The notes beneath the pieces are model-generated. The model did not search any database. It saw nothing but the letters and a program-made list of their open reading frames with translations, and was not told where the DNA came from. Both the position numbers and the translations under genes were made by a program. A DNA stretch of 28,070 bases from a virus: the IMG/VR virus record IMGVR_UViG_3300042884_001137, positions 1 to 28,070 of that record. One strand, given 5' to 3'. Positions 6,906 to 13,380 of this stretch are shown piece by piece. Within the stretch, counting starts at the first letter, position 1, and each line of letters opens with the position of its first letter.

Positions 6906-7369
6906 TACTCTTGGACCCAAATACGAAAGTCGGCTTCGCAAATGTCGCTGCCGATCACGCCCGAAAGTTCAAATGTCACTTTGCCCAGGGGCGGGTCTGT
7001 CATCACGCAAGCGCCAGTCTTAGACTTCTCGGTCAACGAACCACCCACCCGCCAGCGGGTCAGGTCGGCGCTATTCTGGTCAATCTTTGTGGATAAAGGC
7101 GGCTTGTTTTCGTTCATCGAAAGCAAAATGCCAAACTCGCCGTTAGACCAGCCGTAATTGAACGAGCAAGCGCCCATCCTGGTCATTACGCCCTCATACG
7201 GGCCCTTCCCCAGGTAATTGCAATCCACCCCGGGCAGAATGCTCCGGAAGCCCTCCACCCGAAAATTGAACTCGTTGGGCAACTCCCGGAAACCCCAGCA
7301 TTGATTATAAAACGGCGTCCCAGGATCGGACGGGTAAACCTCGGAACACTTCTGCCGAACCTCGGTCAT
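6905..7369 (-). CDS. Tail-tip region protein, unknown family
   Basis: The 154-residue product starts at ATG 7369, overlapping the stop of the upstream gene as ATGA, and ends in TAATG with the next gene. Such double coupling suggests stoichiometric co-translation of the three genes between 5739 and 7749. It has five or six cysteines (RQKCSEVY, YNQCWGF, GVDCNYLG, MGACSFNYG, TGACVMTD, DICEADF), again unusual for cytoplasmic phage proteins and shared with the two genes downstream. The C-terminal half, KVTFELSGVIGSDICEADFRIWV, looks like the last strands of a beta-sandwich. No catalytic motif is visible. I infer a structural part of the distal tail. Confidence 0.7.
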   Translation of the reverse strand: MTEVRQKCSEVYPSDPGTPFYNQCWGFRELPNEFNFRVEGFRSILPGVDCNYLGKGPYEGVMTRMGACSFNYGWSNGEFGILLSMNENKPPLSTKIDQNSADLTRWRVGGSLTEKSKTGACVMTDPPLGKVTFELSGVIGSDICEADFRIWVQE

Positions 7370-7749
7370 GCGTACACCACCACCAATTCACCCCCGGAGC
7401 ATTGGACGGAATCGACGCCACCGCCGCCGCTCCCGCCTCCGCCGGATTTCACAAACTGGTAAACCGGGGTGCCGCCTGGCAGCCCATGAAATCGCATCAA
7501 TACTTTTGCGCCCACCGTGGCCTTACTGCCATCAATGGCGTAGGCGGCCCCCACTTCCAGGGTGCCGGAAATCTGCGGCAGGTTGTCGTCTTTCTGGCTG
7601 TTCTGGTAGATCGAACACGGGGCCAGGCGTACCCAGGCGTGGGGAAAACCCTTGCAGCCGGCGGCGTCCGCCCGCTCATCACCAATGGCGGTAATCTCGG
7701 CGGTGAACCACTCGGATTCAACCTCATTCCCGATAACGGGGGTTCCCAT
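7366..7749 (-). CDS. Small tail-tip protein with glycine linker and C-terminal strand
   Basis: The 127-residue product starts at ATG 7749, three bases after the stop of the upstream gene. Residues about 1-100 look like a compact beta domain (EWFTAEITAIG, AHAWVRL-like strands, VGAKVLMRFHGLPGGTPVYQF). A linker of nine residues, GGGGSGGGG, follows at about residue 105-113, and then comes a short tail, VDSVQCSGGELVVVYA. The final hydrophobic segment (ELVVVYA) could be a strand donated to a neighbouring subunit. The flexible linker suggests the tail docks onto a partner, perhaps the cysteine-rich protein encoded next. Family unknown; the tail-tip role comes from position. Confidence 0.7.
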   Translation of the reverse strand: MGTPVIGNEVESEWFTAEITAIGDERADAAGCKGFPHAWVRLAPCSIYQNSQKDDNLPQISGTLEVGAAYAIDGSKATVGAKVLMRFHGLPGGTPVYQFVKSGGGGSGGGGVDSVQCSGGELVVVYA

Positions 7750-7751
7750 TG

Positions 7752-8876
7752 TCAGGGGCCCTTGTAAGTGAAAAGCGCCTTCATGTTGAACGAATCATAA
7801 AGTGGCCTGCCCTGTTTAACATCCGCATTGTTGCAGGCGTACACCCAGCGCATCAGCCCAACGTGGGGCAGCCGGTTATGGTTGTCCAAAACGTAAGAAT
7901 TATTCATGGCACCGGCCCCGCCCAGGTCGGGCAATAACCCACGCTGGTCTTTGGGTATGGTGAACTCTGAAAACTCGAAAGTAATATCGACGTACTTGGA
8001 GTTCCAATAACTGTTGGTCAGGCTTTCCCGGGTGGCCGGGTCCACGCTGAAGGGCGGATAGGGGCCAGGATTTGGGGAAAACTTGATCCCTTCCAGGAGT
8101 AGGCTTCCATTCTCCTGGCCGAAGAAATCGGACGCCGGCAAGGGCCAGGCGTCGAAATTCACTTTGCCCCTGCCCAACTTCAGGTGTTCAGAACGAACCA
8201 TCATGTTTGGGACCATGAACCATTTCACAATCATTTTGTTTCGGTTCACCAGCATTTTCGGGCCGCCTGCGTTGGTCGGCGTCACCTGCTGAGGGCTGGC
8301 CTTCAGGCTCCTGGAATGCAGGAAATAGCTGCCCATCTGGGCCACCAGGTATTCGCTACTGGGCTCAAAATCGACGGTACAAAAACGCAGATACTCGGCG
8401 TAATCGTCGAACTGGACTTCAACGCCCGCCTCATTGAAATAGGCCTGGCGCTCCACCAGACGGTGGGTTTGCTCATCCGTTAGCACCAGGTAAGGGCGTG
8501 GTTCAAATTGAACGGTGAGCTTATACACCCGGTAACCTTCCCGGCGTTCGGGTAAGGTTTTGTCGGTGCTGCCAAACCCTGGGAAAATGAACTTATCCCC
8601 ACGATCCCAGCCATTGGCCCCCAGGCCCTGGATGGTGTTGATCCGGCTGGCGTAAAGCCAGGGGTAATCCGGGTGGGACATTGGGACGGTACGTTTTAGG
8701 CTCCCGTTTGCGTTGATAGCCGCCTGGCCCAAAATCACTTCAAGCATCTTGGGGAGGTCGCCCCGGGATACTTCAAACTCCATGGTGGCGCTGCCGCCAT
8801 CCTGGCCAAACCCGGCCGTTGTCGGGGAAACCTCGGCAATCTGCTCATGCAGTTCCGGAATCAGCTTGTGGGCCAT
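7752..8876 (-). CDS. Distal-tail / baseplate-type protein (position only)
   Basis: The 374-residue product starts at ATG 8876 (MAHKLIPELHEQIAEV), with GAGGTGA placed 3-9 bases upstream as ribosome site and overlapping the tape-measure stop. It follows the tape-measure gene directly, which in siphophages is the place of the distal tail protein or tail hub. The sequence is rich in aromatics and beta-type segments (YRVYKLTVQFEPRPYLVL, YVDITFEFSEFTIP) and has no transmembrane segment. Its length is in the range of distal-tail proteins, but I see no signature that proves homology. A perfect 13-base palindrome, GTTCAAATTGAAC, lies within the gene at 8501-8513. Confidence 0.75.
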   Translation of the reverse strand: MAHKLIPELHEQIAEVSPTTAGFGQDGGSATMEFEVSRGDLPKMLEVILGQAAINANGSLKRTVPMSHPDYPWLYASRINTIQGLGANGWDRGDKFIFPGFGSTDKTLPERREGYRVYKLTVQFEPRPYLVLTDEQTHRLVERQAYFNEAGVEVQFDDYAEYLRFCTVDFEPSSEYLVAQMGSYFLHSRSLKASPQQVTPTNAGGPKMLVNRNKMIVKWFMVPNMMVRSEHLKLGRGKVNFDAWPLPASDFFGQENGSLLLEGIKFSPNPGPYPPFSVDPATRESLTNSYWNSKYVDITFEFSEFTIPKDQRGLLPDLGGAGAMNNSYVLDNHNRLPHVGLMRWVYACNNADVKQGRPLYDSFNMKALFTYKGP

Positions 8877-8879
8877 GCG

Positions 8880-10562
8880 TCACCTCAAACCCGGGGCTGG
8901 CTTATTCCCATCGAATTTGGGTTGCGCCTGTTTGTTTTGCCCGTTCACCAGTTGATCAATGCCATCGGCCATCCTGGCGGTGTTTTCGGCCGTTCGCATA
9001 TCCGGGCTCATGCCGGTTGCAAATACGGCGCTGGCCATGTTCCGCCCCAGGTCGCCAATGCTGGACCAGGTGGAGCCCTTCGTTGCTGCGTTGGCGGAAG
9101 CGCCCGGGGTGATCGTCTGGGGCTTGATCGCCTGGGTTAATGGCTTCGCCCCAATGGCACCATCCAGGGCAATGGCCGCCATCATCATCCATGACCGTAT
9201 GTAATTGATCACTTCCAGGATGGTATCGGCCAAAAACTTCAGGCCGGCAATCAGCGGCGGGATGATGAAATTGATGATCGGCATGGCCAGGGCGACAAGC
9301 GCCGCCACCAGTTCAGCCAGGGCGGGCAATAGCGGGGTGATCGCCTCCACCACCCCCTGGAACAAAACCACCACCGCATTCAGGACCGGCATGAACGCAT
9401 CAAACAAAATCATGGTGGTTTGGCTGAGGGCGGCGATCAGCATACTCAGCGGGTCGGCCATTGCCACCAGGAGCCCGGCGAACAGCGGCAAAACCTGGGT
9501 GGCCAAACTCATAAGGTGGTCTGCAAACTGCTGGGCCACCGGCATGAAAACATCGACCACGGGCACCAGGGCATCACCGAACAGCCGAACGATGGGGATA
9601 AGCGCCCCCATGATCGGCACCAGGGCCCGCCCTATGACTGCGTTCAAATTGGCAAAGGCGGTGTTTAGCTGGCCCATCATCGCCGGGTTAAGGGCGTCGA
9701 TAAACGGCGCTATCGCCCCCTGAAGACTGTTCAGGGGATTCAAGGCGGACTGAATCAAACCAAGGGTTGGGCCGGCCAGCATGGAACCGATCCCGGAAAT
9801 GCCGGCGCTCATCGCCGCCCCAACCTTGCCGGGAAGGGCAAGCATTCCTTGGACGAATTGAACAGCCAGCTTCACGGTGGAATTCGCCAGGCTGGCGAAG
9901 GTGGTGGCCAGGCGGTAGGCAACGGAAATGAGAGCGCCGATCACCTGGGTAACCAAGCTGGCCAGGGCCCGGAAAACTTCCCCCAGGATTCGGCCATAGG
10001 CCCCCAACATGGAAAAGCCCCGGGAAAGGCCCTGGATACCCTGGCCAATGAATCGACTAACGGAGGGCAATAGCCTGGAAAACTGGCCCCCCAGGTAACC
10101 GGCGGTCACCTGGACGCCCCGCAAGGTGTTCCCAAAAAAGTTGCCGGCGGCGCTTGCCAGTTCCTGGGCAACGGCGCTTTGCCCCACGCCGGCCGTTAAT
10201 CGCACCATTCCGGCGGTGAGGTCAGAAAGGCCCTTGGTTGCAACGCCGGCCACTTCCCCCAGGTTCTTGACCGTTTGCCCCATCATCTCGGTGATCGGCC
10301 CAAGCGCCTGCATTCCTGGAAGCGCCTGGCTGAATGCTGAGAATCCGTCAACGGTGGCGGTTATCGTGCCCCCCAGTTCCGCCAGGGGCTCAATCATAGA
10401 TGCGAAGGCGTCCGTTAGTTGGCCATAAAGGCCCCGGGACGCCTGTTCGGCCTGCTCCTGGGCACCGGCCAGGCGTCCCAGTTCCTTGGCGGCCTGGGCG
10501 GCGGCGTCCGCCAGGTCTGCGAAGGTAGAAGACACCTTGTTGATAGCCTGGTCACCCGCCAT
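8880..10562 (-). CDS. Tape measure protein
   Basis: The 560-residue product starts at ATG 10562, overlapping the stop of the second chaperone frame by 11 bases. The N-terminal ~60 residues are helical and rich in Ala, Gln and Glu (AAQAAKELGRLAGAQEQAEQ). The middle (about 165-260) and especially the segment around residues 345-465 is a run of strongly hydrophobic, Gly/Ala/Leu-rich helices (for example LPLFAGLLVAMADPLSML, AELVAALVALAMPIINFI), typical of tape measures that insert into the host membrane on DNA ejection. No lysozyme or peptidase domain is visible. With the usual ~1.5 angstrom per residue, 560 residues would give a tail of roughly 80-85 nm; that number is inference. Its position after the G/GT chaperone pair is diagnostic. 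Confidence 0.88.
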   Translation of the reverse strand: MAGDQAINKVSSTFADLADAAAQAAKELGRLAGAQEQAEQASRGLYGQLTDAFASMIEPLAELGGTITATVDGFSAFSQALPGMQALGPITEMMGQTVKNLGEVAGVATKGLSDLTAGMVRLTAGVGQSAVAQELASAAGNFFGNTLRGVQVTAGYLGGQFSRLLPSVSRFIGQGIQGLSRGFSMLGAYGRILGEVFRALASLVTQVIGALISVAYRLATTFASLANSTVKLAVQFVQGMLALPGKVGAAMSAGISGIGSMLAGPTLGLIQSALNPLNSLQGAIAPFIDALNPAMMGQLNTAFANLNAVIGRALVPIMGALIPIVRLFGDALVPVVDVFMPVAQQFADHLMSLATQVLPLFAGLLVAMADPLSMLIAALSQTTMILFDAFMPVLNAVVVLFQGVVEAITPLLPALAELVAALVALAMPIINFIIPPLIAGLKFLADTILEVINYIRSWMMMAAIALDGAIGAKPLTQAIKPQTITPGASANAATKGSTWSSIGDLGRNMASAVFATGMSPDMRTAENTARMADGIDQLVNGQNKQAQPKFDGNKPAPGLR

Positions 10563-10830
10563 TGGATTCCCCGTAAACTTTGCGGTAAGCCGCCTCCGGA
10601 CTCATCCCCATTACCACCTGAAGAAAGTTCAATTCCTCCGCCCGCTCATCCACCGGGCCCGGATATGGCAGGGGCCTGGGCACGCCCTTTTCATTCCTTG
10701 GGCGGTTGTAAAAACAAACCACCTGCCGGGGCGTCAGCTTGGCCACTTCGTCAGGACGTAGGCACCAGGGTTCTTCCAGGAGGTTGGCAACGATCTGGGG
10801 CCAATGCGGCAAGCCTACGTCCTCACCTGG
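10552..10830 (-). CDS. Tail assembly chaperone, T frame (made by -1 frameshift)
   Basis: The frame ends at TGA 10552-10554 and is open upstream beyond the end of the first chaperone. Read as a -1 continuation from the slippery site at 10830-10836 it adds 92 residues (PGEDVGLPHWPQIVANLLEE...) to the G protein, giving a 233-residue G-T fusion. As an independent gene it would have only a TTG start at 10812. The segment RPDEVAKLTPRQVVCFYNRP and the C-terminal LQVVMGMSPEAAYRKVYG look like short helical regions. By the lambda paradigm the minor GT product bridges the tape measure and the tail tube protein during tail assembly. The gene overlaps the tape-measure start. Confidence 0.75.
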   Translation of the reverse strand, partial: PGEDVGLPHWPQIVANLLEEPWCLRPDEVAKLTPRQVVCFYNRPRNEKGVPRPLPYPGPVDERAEELNFLQVVMGMSPEAAYRKVYGESNGG

Positions 10831-11252
10831 TTTCCCTCCTGGTCGCCATCCCCCTCGGGCATCGACCTATCAACCATCATTTTCACGGCTTCCATTAGGG
10901 AATCTTGGTCGTTTTCCATCAAGTGAATCGCTTCCGCCTCGGGAATGCGGCAAGCAATACTAACCAGCTTGACCAGCCCGGGAACGGTTCGCATGGCGTT
11001 GTTCGCTGCGGGGCCCCCGAAGGCGTAATGGCCCTTTTGGATCTTGTCCACCATATCCCTGGCAAGGTCCCCGAAGATTTCGGGCGGCACCACGTCAAGC
11101 ATCTGACGCAACGATTCCCGGGCCCGGCCCTCAAGCCATCCCTCAAACAGAGACATATCACGCAGGGTGAGCCGGTGAATTTGATACGTCTTTCCATCTT
11201 TGGATTTGAACTCCATGCTTCCGGCCAGCGAATCACCCAACGTCCTCAGCAT
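10815..11252 (-). CDS. Tail assembly chaperone, G frame
   Basis: The 145-residue product starts at ATG 11252 with a strong ribosome site, GGAGGTGCGGAATG. It lies between the tail-tube genes and the tape measure, the standard site of the lambda gpG-type chaperone. The sequence is mainly helical; RLTLRDMSLFEGWLEGRARE and LVKLVSIACRIPEAEAIHLM are consistent with the small helical tail-chaperone class. The C-terminal end is acidic and hydrophilic (MPEGDGDQEGNQVRT) and carries the slippery site. The main product is expected to be this short form, with a minority extended into the next frame. Function assignment rests on gene order plus the frameshift signal. Confidence 0.8.
   Translation of the reverse strand: MLRTLGDSLAGSMEFKSKDGKTYQIHRLTLRDMSLFEGWLEGRARESLRQMLDVVPPEIFGDLARDMVDKIQKGHYAFGGPAANNAMRTVPGLVKLVSIACRIPEAEAIHLMENDQDSLMEAVKMMVDRSMPEGDGDQEGNQVRT
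10830..10836 (-). promoter_or_regulatory. Programmed -1 ribosomal frameshift site GGGAAAC
   Basis: In the zero frame of the first chaperone the codons read GAG GGA AAC CAG, so the heptamer is G GGA AAC, a perfect X-XXY-YYZ slippery sequence close to the G GGA AAG of lambda G-T. The zero frame stops five codons after it at TAG (10815-10817), while the -1 frame is open before and after. Position, phase and gene order all fit the known tail-chaperone frameshift. Confidence 0.8.
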
Positions 11253-11267
11253 TCCGCACCTCCGCAG

Positions 11268-11771
11268 TTAAAAAGCAGCAACGTCAAAGTCTCCATGGAA
11301 GTCGCCTTTCAGGAACCACCTGAAAACGCCCCGCACGGTTTGAACAAAGTTGATTTCGGAAACCAGGATGGTGCCGGTGATGAACCCGTGCGCCTGGCTT
11401 CCGTTCAGGTGAAATAGTTGAACCTTGGCCAGGTTGCCGGCCCTGGGCATCAGCAAAGGCCCGGCGTAGAAGCCTTCCATGGTGACGGAGCCCCGCCGGA
11501 TACCGCCGAAGATTTGATGGGGGGTGACGCCGTGCATGGCGTCCCGCTTGGCGGTGTCAGTCTCATCCCCTGGGGGGTATTCCCCCAGGTCGGGGTTTTC
11601 CGGGTCCTGGCGTGGGGTGTAGGTCGCATCTAAATCCCCCTCCCAATCCCCATGGGAATGAGTGGTGAGGGATTCAATACTTTTGGCCGTGCTGCCGTAC
11701 TGGTAGTTATCGGCAGTTAAATAAATCTGCCCATACTTAACTTTGGCTTTACGGCCGGTGTAATACGACAC
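11268..11771 (-). CDS. Second tail-tube-like or tail accessory protein
   Basis: The 167-residue product starts at ATG 11771 (MSYYTGRKAKVKYGQIYLTA). It directly follows the main tail-tube candidate and has a similar plan: a first strand motif (KVKYGQIYLTADNY), a polar loop (HSHGDWEGDLDATYTPRQD), then FGGIRRGSVTMEGFYAGP and a long C-terminal beta segment (FITGTILVSEINFVQTVRGV). Tail-tube proteins share such a fold with about 150-250 residues. It could be a second tube subunit, a tube initiator or a minor tail protein. The ribosome site of the chaperone gene overlaps the region just after its TAA stop. The assignment is by position and appearance, not by a firm signature. Confidence 0.65.
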   Translation of the reverse strand: MSYYTGRKAKVKYGQIYLTADNYQYGSTAKSIESLTTHSHGDWEGDLDATYTPRQDPENPDLGEYPPGDETDTAKRDAMHGVTPHQIFGGIRRGSVTMEGFYAGPLLMPRAGNLAKVQLFHLNGSQAHGFITGTILVSEINFVQTVRGVFRWFLKGDFHGDFDVAAF

Positions 11772-11786
11772 AAGGGGCGGCCTCCG

Positions 11787-12194
11787 TTACGCTGCAACGG
11801 CGGGCTCTTCGGCCTTGGCCGCCGGGATGCCTACCACCTTGCCAGATATGTTGATGGTCGCTTTCCCCTTCACTTCGGTTTGAACCTTCACGTTCAGCAC
11901 CAGGCAGCTACGCACGGCGGAATATTGCTGGTTTACCCCGAAGCAGATTTCGTAGATTTCGCCAATGACGGGGGCCACGCCACGATACGGCCCGCTGGTG
12001 GACCAGGTTCCTTCCACCAATCCTGGCTCATATTCGGCCCGGACAATGCCACCATCAACCGGAGAACGCACGCTGCACCAGTTGGTAACGTCGATGGGCT
12101 CGGTGGATTCATCCAGTTCCCAGGAGTCCATACAAGCCGGCTGGCCGTTGAACGTGATATATGCGTATTTGCCGGTAATGTAGGTGTTTGCCAT
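11787..12194 (-). CDS. Major tail (tube) protein
   Basis: The 135-residue product starts at ATG 12194 (MANTYITGKYAYITFNGQPA). The pattern of an N-terminal strand, the polar segment CMDSWELDESTEPIDVTNW, a glycine-rich turn region (VEGTWSTSGPYRGVAPVIGE) and a final beta segment (KVQTEVKGKATINISGKVVG) is the familiar layout of small tail-tube proteins. These stack as hexameric rings around the tape measure. The C-terminus is Ala-Glu rich and disordered. It is preceded by a copy of the promoter word 37 bases upstream of the ATG, which would suit a protein needed in very many copies. It is 15 bases upstream of the second tube-like gene. Confidence 0.78.
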   Translation of the reverse strand: MANTYITGKYAYITFNGQPACMDSWELDESTEPIDVTNWCSVRSPVDGGIVRAEYEPGLVEGTWSTSGPYRGVAPVIGEIYEICFGVNQQYSAVRSCLVLNVKVQTEVKGKATINISGKVVGIPAAKAEEPAVAA

Positions 12195-12208
12195 GACTGC
12201 CCCGTCTG

Positions 12209-12649
12209 CTATTTTCTTGTGGCCCCTACCCTGTATATGGCACTAAATGTTGAAACCTGGACGTTCTGGTCCATGCTGGACTGGACAAACGGCCCGCCCG
12301 TATTGACTTCCCAATCAACGGTGGAACCGTCCGGCAGGTCCAGGGGGGCGAAAACCAGGTTCCGGATTTGCTGCCGCCAGGCCAGCCAATCAAAATCAAT
12401 GTTCAAATCACGGTTGCACGCCATGTAACAGGCGATGTTCACCCGGTAACCCCAGGTGACTTCGTTGCAAAAAGTTTCCAGGGCCATGTCTTCCCCGCTG
12501 TCATCCGGGGCAATGATCACCAGGGGCAGCGGGTCGCCCTCCACCATCTGGGTGCGGCGGCGTAAACAGACGGTTGGGTTTCCCGCCACGTTGGCCACCA
12601 TCTTGGCTTCCAGGGCCTGGAGAATGTCGCCCCATTCAGAATTCACCAT
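12209..12649 (-). CDS. Tail-terminator / neck protein candidate
   Basis: The 146-residue product is started at ATG 12649 (MVNSEWGDILQALEAKMVAN), with GAGG five bases upstream and the stop of the preceding gene just before it; the open frame further upstream overlaps that gene and is Pro/Arg-rich shadow. Helical N-terminus, then PLPLVIIAPDDSGED, a Cys-containing core (FCNEVTWGYRVNIACYMACN) and a C-terminal strand set (VQVSTFSAIYRVGATRK) recall tail-terminator proteins, which cap the tube and join it to the head. It sits one gene upstream of the tube protein, the expected site. The last codons (SAIYR) coincide with promoter copy 2, so the promoter word is inside coding sequence here. Confidence 0.65.
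   Translation of the reverse strand: MVNSEWGDILQALEAKMVANVAGNPTVCLRRRTQMVEGDPLPLVIIAPDDSGEDMALETFCNEVTWGYRVNIACYMACNRDLNIDFDWLAWRQQIRNLVFAPLDLPDGSTVDWEVNTGGPFVQSSMDQNVQVSTFSAIYRVGATRK
12227..12245 (-). promoter_or_regulatory. Candidate phage late promoter, copy 2 (tail tube)
   Basis: The minus strand reads TAGTGCCATATACA at 12245-12232 followed directly by GGGTA at 12231-12227. It is identical over 14 bases to the copies at 3455-3468 and 25777-25790. The word lies within the last codons of the upstream gene, where it reads AGT-GCC-ATA-TAC, and 37 bases ahead of the major tail protein ATG. Spacing to the start codon is nearly the same as for copy 1 (38 bases). Confidence 0.6.
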
Positions 12650-12656
12650 TTGAACC

Positions 12657-13148
12657 TCACTTGGACCAATAAAGGACGCAGGCGTTACGGTCGCCGTTGG
12701 GGGTGGCGTACAGGATTGCGGGCGCTTGCCCGTCCGGGGTTTTCCCCCAGGCCATGGGGCTCCCGGTCGTGGGCTGGGGCGTTGGCTTCTGGGGTAGCCA
12801 AAGCTGGTACTGGGGTTTGCCGGCTTCCATCTCGCAAACAAGCCGCCACCTGGTTCCCCAGGTTTGTTGGTTGCAAGAGCCGACAAACCATTTTTGCCCG
12901 TATGGGTCAAGAATGTAGCTGTTTATATGGGGGACCAGTCCGTTCAAACGGTTCCGGAATAGGTGCCAGGTGCAATACTGGCGGAAGCCTAGCGCCCCGT
13001 CCCCTAGCTCCACCTGGACGGTGTCCACCTCCTCCTGGAGCCCGGTAGTTACCACGCTCCTCCCATCCGGCAAAAACAAGGTTACATCCTGTTGGTTGTC
13101 GAACAGGTTGTAATCTTCGGAAACGTCTAGGGTAGGTCCCGCCGGCAT
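12657..13148 (-). CDS. Head-tail connector (stopper-type) candidate
   Basis: The 163-residue product starts at ATG 13148 (MPAGPTLDVSEDYNLFDNQQ), with GAGGGG at 8-13 bases upstream. The protein looks beta-rich: DVTLFLPDGRSVVTTG, LDPYGQKWFVGSCNQQTWGT and RWRLVCEMEAG. It shares the position and approximate length of head-tail stopper proteins, which act between the portal ring and the tail terminator. The C-terminal part is rich in Pro and Gly (PTPQPTTGSPMAWG), then a short strand ACVLYWSK. It ends inside the ribosome site of the next gene. I am not certain of the family. Confidence 0.65.
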   Translation of the reverse strand: MPAGPTLDVSEDYNLFDNQQDVTLFLPDGRSVVTTGLQEEVDTVQVELGDGALGFRQYCTWHLFRNRLNGLVPHINSYILDPYGQKWFVGSCNQQTWGTRWRLVCEMEAGKPQYQLWLPQKPTPQPTTGSPMAWGKTPDGQAPAILYATPNGDRNACVLYWSK

Positions 13149-13158
13149 ATCGCACCCC

Positions 13159-13380
13159 TCAAATCACAATGGATCGAATCTCTTGCGGGCAATAGGAGCG
13201 CATGAGTTTGTTCAAACCCTCAAGCTGTTCCAGCATGGCTTTTCGCCAGGCCACCCGGTCCACGCTTTGCCCGCCCACCGAATAGCTCGGGAGCGGGTTT
13301 TTCGAGTCTTCCAGCAGGGCGGCCAGGATGTTGGCTTGCTGCTGTTTGATGTTCTCAAGAATCTCGGCATAGGTCGCCAT
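13159..13380 (-). CDS. Small helical head-completion-like protein
   Basis: The 73-residue product is started at ATG 13380, which shares one base with the TAA of the giant gene (TAATG), so it is translationally coupled. The plan is helix (TYAEILENIKQQQANILAAL), a turn with PLPSYSVGGQSVDRVAW, then a second helix (RKAMLEQLEGLNKLMRSY). Small two-helix proteins with a central S-Y-x-V-G-G type hairpin recall the gpW-type head-completion proteins, and the position upstream of the connector gene fits. The similarity is to general architecture only. The in-frame start further upstream at 13401 overlaps the giant gene and is not preferred. Confidence 0.6.
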   Translation of the reverse strand: MATYAEILENIKQQQANILAALLEDSKNPLPSYSVGGQSVDRVAWRKAMLEQLEGLNKLMRSYCPQEIRSIVI

